Assembly (NCBI GenBank): GCA_007570785.1
Contig: ML664199.1
Coordinates: 20,654,597 to 20,718,596, forward strand
Direction: 5' to 3'
DNA from: Antilocapra americana
Lineage: Eukaryota > Chordata > Mammalia > Artiodactyla > Antilocapridae
Length of the DNA: 64,000 nucleotides
A program made the position numbers and the translations under genes. The notes below the pieces were generated by a model. It made no database searches and was not told the origin of the DNA. It was given only the letters and a program-made list of their open reading frames with translations. Shown here in pieces: positions 58,123-64,000 of this stretch; the first letter of the stretch is position 1, and each line of letters starts with the position of its first letter.

Positions 58123-58510
58123 TTGACTCTATTTTAATAGCATCCCAGTCATGCTTTATGGATACAGTGTTACACAAAACATTCAGGGGTATTATCAGAG
58201 ATTACTTTTCTTAATTTATTTTCTTTAGTCTGAATTTGGTCCTTTATTTGATGGTCATTTCTGTTCATACTTCGTGATCATTCTCTTTCACATTACGGGC
58301 TTCCCTCAATGCCAAGTGATCCATTTTTACTTATTGGTATTTAAGAATGTGACAAAAAAAAATAATGATTATGTGCTTTGTGTATGGGAGAAAAGTTTAT
58401 CCACTGATAATCACGCTTTGCTTTAGGGTGAGTAGGTTGGGAGCCAGCCATCAAGCTGAGAGGCCCTAAAGCAAGGAAAGAAAGTGTTGCTATTGGGTAG
58501 CTCATCACTT
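58123..58510. other. Intergenic unique sequence
   Basis: No element recognised. Confidence 0.45.
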
Positions 58511-58725
58511 ATTTCCTTGGTAGCTCAGATGATAAAGAATCTGCCTGCAATGCAGGAGACCTCAATTTGATCCTTGAAGCAAGAAGATCCCCTGGAGAAG
58601 GGAATGGCAACCCATTCTAGTATTCTTGCCTGGAGAATTCCATGGACAGAGGAGTCTGGAGGGCTACAGTCCATGGGGTCTCAAAGAGTAGGACACGACT
58701 GGGCAACTAAGACACATACACAGAC
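58511..58725 (+). mobile_element. Bov-tA SINE
   Basis: TTTCCTTGGTAGCTCAGATG head, AGATCCCCTGGAGAAGGGAATG body, and GGGCTACAGTCCATGGGGTC 3' end. Confidence 0.94.
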
Positions 58726-59248
58726 AGCTTCATCACACTCTTGGATTCTGTCCCAGAGAAGTGGTTCATTTTATTTTGGAAAAGGCAACTCTGTTTTTGT
58801 TTAGCTTTTAAAACTTGGGCAATAAATGCTTAACTTCTGGGGATGCTACACCTGTGTGCGTGTGTTCAGGTATATGCAGGAGGGAATGAGACCGGGTGGA
58901 GAGAGAGAGCAGTGACTGAATTTTGTGTTTTTGCTGCTGACCAGCCTTTTCCTTGCAGCTCCAAATCTCATTCCCTTTTGTTTGAGTCTAATCGTGGGGC
59001 TTTACATCAGTCATGCCCTGTTTTCTCTTTATTCTATCACCAGTCAACATTCCTCTACCCACCTTTCATTTTGCAAAAATGGGCTGAAATTTCTCACCCA
59101 CAATCTCTTTATTGTTGTGATATTTATCAAGGTTTTCACTTTTGGATATTGCTGTCAAAATAATTTGCTTTTATTCCGAACTTGAGATCTTTCTATTTTT
59201 AATTCATTTATATAAAAGCTTTATAAAATTAAGGAGTTAACACATTAA
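58726..59248. other. Intergenic unique sequence
   Basis: Two overlapping short frames (58843-59185) have no recognisable domain; the hydrophobic look of one reflects T-rich DNA. Confidence 0.45.
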
Positions 59249-59456
59249 GGGGCTTCTCTGATAGCTCAGTTGGTAAAGAATCTACCCACAATGCAGGAGA
59301 CCTGGGTTCTATCCCTAGGTTTGAAAGATCCCCTGGAGAAGGAAATGGCAACACACTCCAGTATTCTTGCCCAGGAAATCCCATGGATAGAGGAGCCTGG
59401 AGAGATACATGGGATCACAAAAGTCAGACATGACTTAGTGACTAAACCACCACCAA
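59249..59456 (+). mobile_element. Bov-tA SINE
   Basis: GGGGCTTCTCTGATAGCTCAG head to GTCAGACATGACTTAGTGAC 3' end. ACACATTAA before and ATACATTAA after are a probable target-site duplication. Confidence 0.93.
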
Positions 59457-60689
59457 TACATTAAAATTCTCATATGATACAAATATTTCCCTACCATCTT
59501 TTTACTTTAGTTTATTTTGATGTAAAGAAAGTTATGTTTGCATCTAGTCATCTTCTAGTCTCTGTTTTATTCTATTGCATCTCTCTTTGGAAAATTCTAC
59601 TCATTTAAAATATTTATTGTAATTAATTATGTATTCCCTGGTATTTTTGGTGTTTTGCTTTCAATAACATTTTACTTCTCTAAATGTAGTTTGGTATATG
59701 ACAACTTTTCAAACTTTCTGTATCCTTTTTTGGTGGAAAATTCTTTCTTCAAGCAAAATCTTACATGGAAATTTAATTGATAAAATGAGAAAATGGAATG
59801 ATTTAGGTCAATTGGTATTGCATAGTTGAGGGGAGTCGGTTCACTCAGACCCATCTCTCTTGCTTTCATCTTGGTCCTATAGTTGAGAGTGTCTTTAGTT
59901 TTTGAGAAGTAAATTAAAAAGCACTGGTATATAGTGTAAAGAGAAATTAAAAGCTGATCCTTCTTAAGTTGACAACTATCTAAAAATTGTCATTGGTAAA
60001 ATTACTTTTCTCCATTGACTTATAAAACCTCTATGGTATATTAACTTATTATACATAGTGTACTGTTTGGGAGCTCTCTTTCTGTTCCATTAACCTATCT
60101 GTTTTTACAACATAACTTTATTGTTTTAACTAGTATAGAAATATTTTCATTTGTAATACGGCTGATTCATTACACTTTTTTCCCCAGAATTAAAAAAATA
60201 TTCTTGCCAATGTATTATTTTAGAGGATCCTGAGAAAAGTTATATTGCCTTTGGGTGATATAATTTTCCACACTGAAATTCTGTTATTAACATTTGCTTT
60301 GATTCTCTAAGATTTTGTTTATTTTAGTCAAGTTGTCCTGTCCTAGGCTGATAGCGCTATGTTACTGAAGTTGTTAGAACAGAAAGGAGGCTAAGGATGA
60401 AGTGGGTGGTCAGGGTGGGCAAGGGGTGTATACAAAAGAATACATAGCCTGGGATGAGAGCTGGTATGTGTTGTGAGAGAAAATATGAAGTTAGGAAGTT
60501 TGAGCAGCTTCAGAAGAATGAGGTAGAACCAAGAAGGCATTAGCAAGAGACCAGGGAGGAGAACCACTGCGCTTGCTCTGCAAGAGATCTGTTGGAAAAG
60601 GAAGGCCTGACTTTACTTTCATTTGAATTTGTCTCATTTTCTTGCTTTAAAAAAAAAAATTTTTTTTGGAATGGATGGAGAAGACTTTT
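59457..60689. other. Intergenic block, mostly unique
   Basis: AT-rich. 60320-60600 is GC-richer, possibly an old interspersed repeat, unclassified. Confidence 0.45.
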
Positions 60690-60960
60690 TTTTAAAAAAA
60701 TGAAGTATAATTTCTTTACAATGTTGTGTTAGCTTTTGTTGTACAACAAAGTGAATCAGCTATACTTATACATATATCCCTCCCTCTTGAGCCTCCATTC
60801 CGCCACCCTTCCACCTCCCCCACCCCCTGCAACTCATAGCTCTAGATAGTCACAGAGCACCAAGCTGAGCTCCCTGTGCTAATCAGCAGCTTCCCACTGG
60901 CTGTTTTATGCACAGTAGTGTATATATGTCACTCCTACTCTCCCAGTTTGTCCCATAAGG
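60690..60960 (-). mobile_element. Artiodactyl L1 3' UTR, reverse
   Basis: GTATAATTTCTTTACAATGTTG, GTACAACAAAGTGAATCAGC, ACATATATCCCTCCCTC and CTGAGCTCCCTGTGCTAATC are the reversed L1 3'-UTR sequence; the same family as 8451-8590. Confidence 0.82.
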
Positions 60961-61467
60961 AAAAATGGGAGAAAAGGAATATTCTCACAGTTAAGTTTAC
61001 CTTGTAAATTCAACTTTGTTTAAAATTAACACTGTCACTTTCAAGTTGCTTAAATTTGTTTTATCTCAGTTCCGTTTACTTTATGCTTGGCCTATCTGTA
61101 TTATTTTGTTTAAGCCATGTCCTTTGGAACCAGGCGATTACTGGACAAAAAAATATTCAACTTGGGAATCTTCCCTTTTTAGTTAAATGAAACCATATAT
61201 CTGTGGTTTTGGTGGAGACCACTAGCTGTTCACTGAAGATAGGTATAACGTACCTATAACGTAGACTTGTTGCCTGAAAGTCTGCTCAGCCCAAGGCTGA
61301 ATCTTTGTGTGTCATAAATGTGAGCAGAGGGGGTGTGTCTTCTCTACCCTCACTCTTTTCCCATATGATAGCTGGAGGTCAATACTGAAAGTGACATTTG
61401 AAACTGAAGATGGCAGAACCCTGCCAGCTAATTCCCTGTAAGACTAGATGCAGCAACCCTTACATCC
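60961..61467. other. Intergenic unique sequence
   Basis: No element recognised; a short direct repeat of ATAACGTA lies at 61244-61264. Confidence 0.45.
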
Positions 61468-61689
61468 TTTATTGCTAATGAAAGAAAGTGAAAGTCGCTT
61501 AGTCTTGTCCAACTCTTTTTGACCCGATGGACTATACAGTCCATGGAATTCTCCAGGCCAGAATATTGGAGTGGGTAGCCTTTCCCGTCTCCAGGAGATC
61601 TTCCCAACCCAGGGACCGAACCCAGGTCTCCCACATTGCAGGCAGATTCTTTACCAGCTGAGCCACCAGGGAAACCTTTTATTGCTAAT
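61468..61689 (-). mobile_element. Bov-tA SINE with target-site duplication
   Basis: Reversed Bov-tA at 61480-61677 (GTGAAAGTCGCTTAGTCTTG to TGAGCCACCAGGGAAACC). TTTATTGCTAAT is repeated exactly at 61468-61479 and 61678-61689. Confidence 0.95.
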
Positions 61690-62288
61690 ATGCACACTGC
61701 ATTGCTTTGTGAGCAAAAACCAAACGTCTAGTATGTAAAAACACTGAAATCTTATAGAAGTTATTCCAGTGGCAAATGTTATCCAAACTTACATGATTGT
61801 TTACTTTTTCCTATTTTTATGGTTCTTACTGTTTATTATTCAGTTAAAAGCAACATTGTGGTATGTGCAGCGTCAGTCTATATTCTGTTGTATACATCAA
61901 TGATTTGTGAAGTGAACACCTTGTTTTAAAATATACTAATTGCCCTAAGGCTAAACCCATATTTATCTTATTAGCAAAATTAAAATAATGACTGATGACT
62001 TTTTGTTTTAGGGAGACAAAGAATTTTGCGTTTTTGCAATCTTCTCTAAAGCTTTTTCTTTTTACTAGTCTTGGCTAATTTAACCTGAATGCATACTTAC
62101 CATCATTAAAAAAAGGTTACGTTTATCTGATTTTTAAATTCTATTTTTAACCATGGTGACAATATAAACCCTTTCCAGATTACTTTTCTTTTATCCACTT
62201 ATTGCTATAATTTTCATTGATTTTGGTTCTTATTTCTCATCCCTATCTGACACAATTTACTGTTGACTCATTTTTTTTTAAGTGAGAA
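61690..62288. other. Intergenic unique sequence
   Basis: AT-rich, no element recognised. Confidence 0.5.
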
Positions 62289-62529
62289 GAACATCTCTTG
62301 GGACATTCCAGGTGGTGCTAGTGGTAAAGAACCCATCTGCAAATGCAGGAAATGTAAGAGATGCAGGTTCGATCCCTTGGTCAGGAAAGATCCCCTGGAG
62401 GAGGGCATGACAACCCACTCCAATATTCTTGCCTGGAAAATCCCATGGACAGAAGATTACAGTGCATGGGGTCACAAAGAATCGGACATGACTGAAGTGA
62501 CTTAGCACACATGCATGAACAGCTCTTGG
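62289..62529 (+). mobile_element. Bov-tA SINE with target-site duplication
   Basis: Forward Bov-tA (ACATTCCAGGTGGTGCTAGTG to GGACATGACTGAAGTGACTTAG) between GAACATCTCTTGG (62289-62301) and GAACAGCTCTTGG (62517-62529), 12 of 13 identical. Confidence 0.94.
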
Positions 62530-63066
62530 TAGCCTTTCAGAAATTATACCTTGATGATAAATTTTCTTTTATCAGCTTTTGGTATCTGAAAATGTCTTCT
62601 GGTTACCACTGCATATGAAAAGCAATTTAATTGATTTTAAAGTTATTGGAACATTGACTTTTCTCTAAAAGTTCTATAGGAATATTTGCATTTTCTCTTT
62701 ATATTTTTTGCAGATACCAGTCTAATTTTCATTATTTCTGACACAAATGTATCTGTGTACATATGTACATTGATCACTTACGAAGTTCTTTTGTCAGTCA
62801 AGGAGTCTAAGGTTTTACCAGCCCATGTCTATGTATTAATCTCTGTTCCTAATTTTTTCCTGCTATGTATTTAGCTTTGTCGATCTCTAATCACTTGTCA
62901 GATCTTTTTTGCTGTTGTTGTATCTTTTTACTGTTTTTGATTCATTTACTCTGTTCCTTATAACTGGTTTAGATTCTAAATCACATTTTTTCTCTTTATA
63001 TAGTCACTTAGGTATCTGGGAACATTTCTCAAGTTTAGCCTCTGTGTCATTGATTTGGTTCTTTGT
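62530..63066. other. Intergenic unique sequence
   Basis: T-rich, no element recognised. Confidence 0.5.
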
Positions 63067-63223
63067 AGTCTTAAACCTTGAGGAGGGCATGGCAACCCAC
63101 TGCAATACTCTGGCATGGAGAATCCCCATGGACAGAGGAGCCTGCAGGGCTGCAGTCCATGGGATCACAAGGAGTCAGACACAACTGAGCAACTAAGCAC
63201 AGCACAGCACAGTCTTAAACCTT
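63067..63223 (+). mobile_element. Bov-A SINE with target-site duplication
   Basis: A headless Bov-A (63080-63210, GAGGAGGGCATGGCAACC to GCACAGCACAGCAC) between perfect copies of AGTCTTAAACCTT at 63067-63079 and 63211-63223. Confidence 0.95.
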
Positions 63224-63285
63224 ACCTTTTTCTGTTTTTAGTAAAGCTAATTCTATTTTATTTAATCTGATTTTCATCTTATTCT

Positions 63286-63374
63286 GGGCTTCCCAAATGG
63301 CTCAGTGGTAAAGTACTGCTTGCTAATGCAAGAGATGCTATAGACATGGGTTCAAGCCCTGGAGTAGGAAATGG
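63286..63374 (+). mobile_element. Bov-tA SINE 5' part
   Basis: GGGCTTCCCAAATGGCTCAG head and GGGTTCAAGCCCTGGAGTAGG, then lost; only the tRNA-like half remains. Confidence 0.85.
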
Positions 63375-64000
63375 CAGATAATCTCAGGAAGGTAGCTTGG
63401 GGTGACTTGGACAACCAGGGAAGGGTTGAAATTTAGGCTCCCCACTTGGCCTTTGCTGGAGGGAAAAAGGTTTGTTTTCCTATGACACTTGCTGTTCTAG
63501 ATAGATAATGACTATTATCTAAACATTTCTGTCCTGGCTAGGCTATCTCTTTCTATTCCTTTGGCAAGACAGAAGAGGCTTTAGGTGTGGGTGTAGCTCT
63601 GCATTCATTGGCATTTTCAGGCATTTCTCCACTCAATCTGGAATATATGAGGCATAAAGAAAAACCCAAAGAAAGAACTCATCACCATGTTTTTTCTCTG
63701 ATCCCCAGCTCCCTACCTAGACAGTTTGTCTCTGCCTTTCAGAGTCTTATTATATTTGTTTTATATAAATGTCCAGTGTTTCTAACTGTACTTAGTGGGA
63801 GAAAGGAAAAAGGACATTCAGTCTGTATTTCAGAAAGCAGGAGTCTTTTGCTGAAAATTTAAAGATAAATAAGGAATAATGGGAGGCAATGAATTGTATG
63901 CACTTTTCCCCATTCTCTAGCCAAATCATCATAATTTATATTTTCAAAGAAGAGCCTTGAGATCCTGAATTATCCAGACACACAAGGAAAGGCAGGTCAC
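63375..64000. other. Intergenic unique sequence to window end
   Basis: No gene or repeat recognised. Confidence 0.45.

Noticed and set aside
20121..64000. A gene head-to-head with FANCL, such as VRK2
   Set aside because: In mammals VRK2 lies at the 3' side of FANCL, converging with it, which would be left of this window. I find no kinase-like exons on the right.

Overview
The window is ruminant (bovid-type) nuclear DNA. The evidence is the repeat content: BovB (RTE) LINEs whose 3' ends carry ACTGA repeats, tRNA-Glu-derived Bov-tA SINEs, Bov-A/Bov-A2 units, CHR-2-type SINEs and young ruminant L1s. Together these point to a pecoran such as cattle, sheep or goat; I cannot name the species. There is no prokaryotic or viral gene organisation, no CRISPR array and no operon. 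Almost every long open frame is either a LINE fragment or chance coding in a CpG island.

The one host gene I can support is FANCL, the RING E3 ubiquitin ligase of the Fanconi anaemia core complex, read on the minus strand. Its first three coding exons are here: exon 1 (19795-19890, residues 1-32), exon 2 (6548-6606, 59 bp) and exon 3 (3904-3964, 61 bp). Phases, splice sites and exon lengths agree with the human gene as I recall it. The window covers residues 1-72, all within the N-terminal ELF/E2-like region. Exon 4 and later lie beyond position 1. The promoter is a TATA-less CpG island (about 19441-20120) with a consensus E2F site, a near-consensus NRF1 site and a reverse CCAAT box.

Layout. 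1-3903: FANCL intron 3, mostly two opposed BovB copies that form a large inverted repeat. 3965-6547: intron 2, with a small SINE and a BovB 3' end. 6607-19794: intron 1, holding a reverse BovB, ancient L1/HAL1 remnants, a Tigger-type DNA transposon split by a Bov-tA, and an internally deleted BovB that joins the element's 5' leader to its 3' end. 19795-20120: exon 1 and promoter. 20121-64000: sequence upstream of FANCL with no gene I can recognise. By mammalian synteny this should be the start of the gene-poor interval towards BCL11A. It holds an L1 with a large internal deletion (23612-25870), BovB copies at 26253, 38235, 45711 and 48731, a young L1 nested in one BovB with a 19-bp target-site duplication, an LTR-like element split by Bov-A2, about 25 Bov-tA/Bov-A/CHR SINEs, a perfect 3 x 51-bp minisatellite and several repeat-poor blocks.

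No new biological system was found. The items most worth a second look are the inverted BovB pairs that could fold FANCL pre-mRNA around exon 2 and within intron 3, the deleted BovB that resembles a step towards the Bov-A SINE structure, the twin-primed BovB, the minisatellite, and a SINE carrying a short filler that matches a site about 745 bp away. Repeat family names are from memory; boundaries are accurate to roughly 5-20 bp except where a target-site duplication fixes them.
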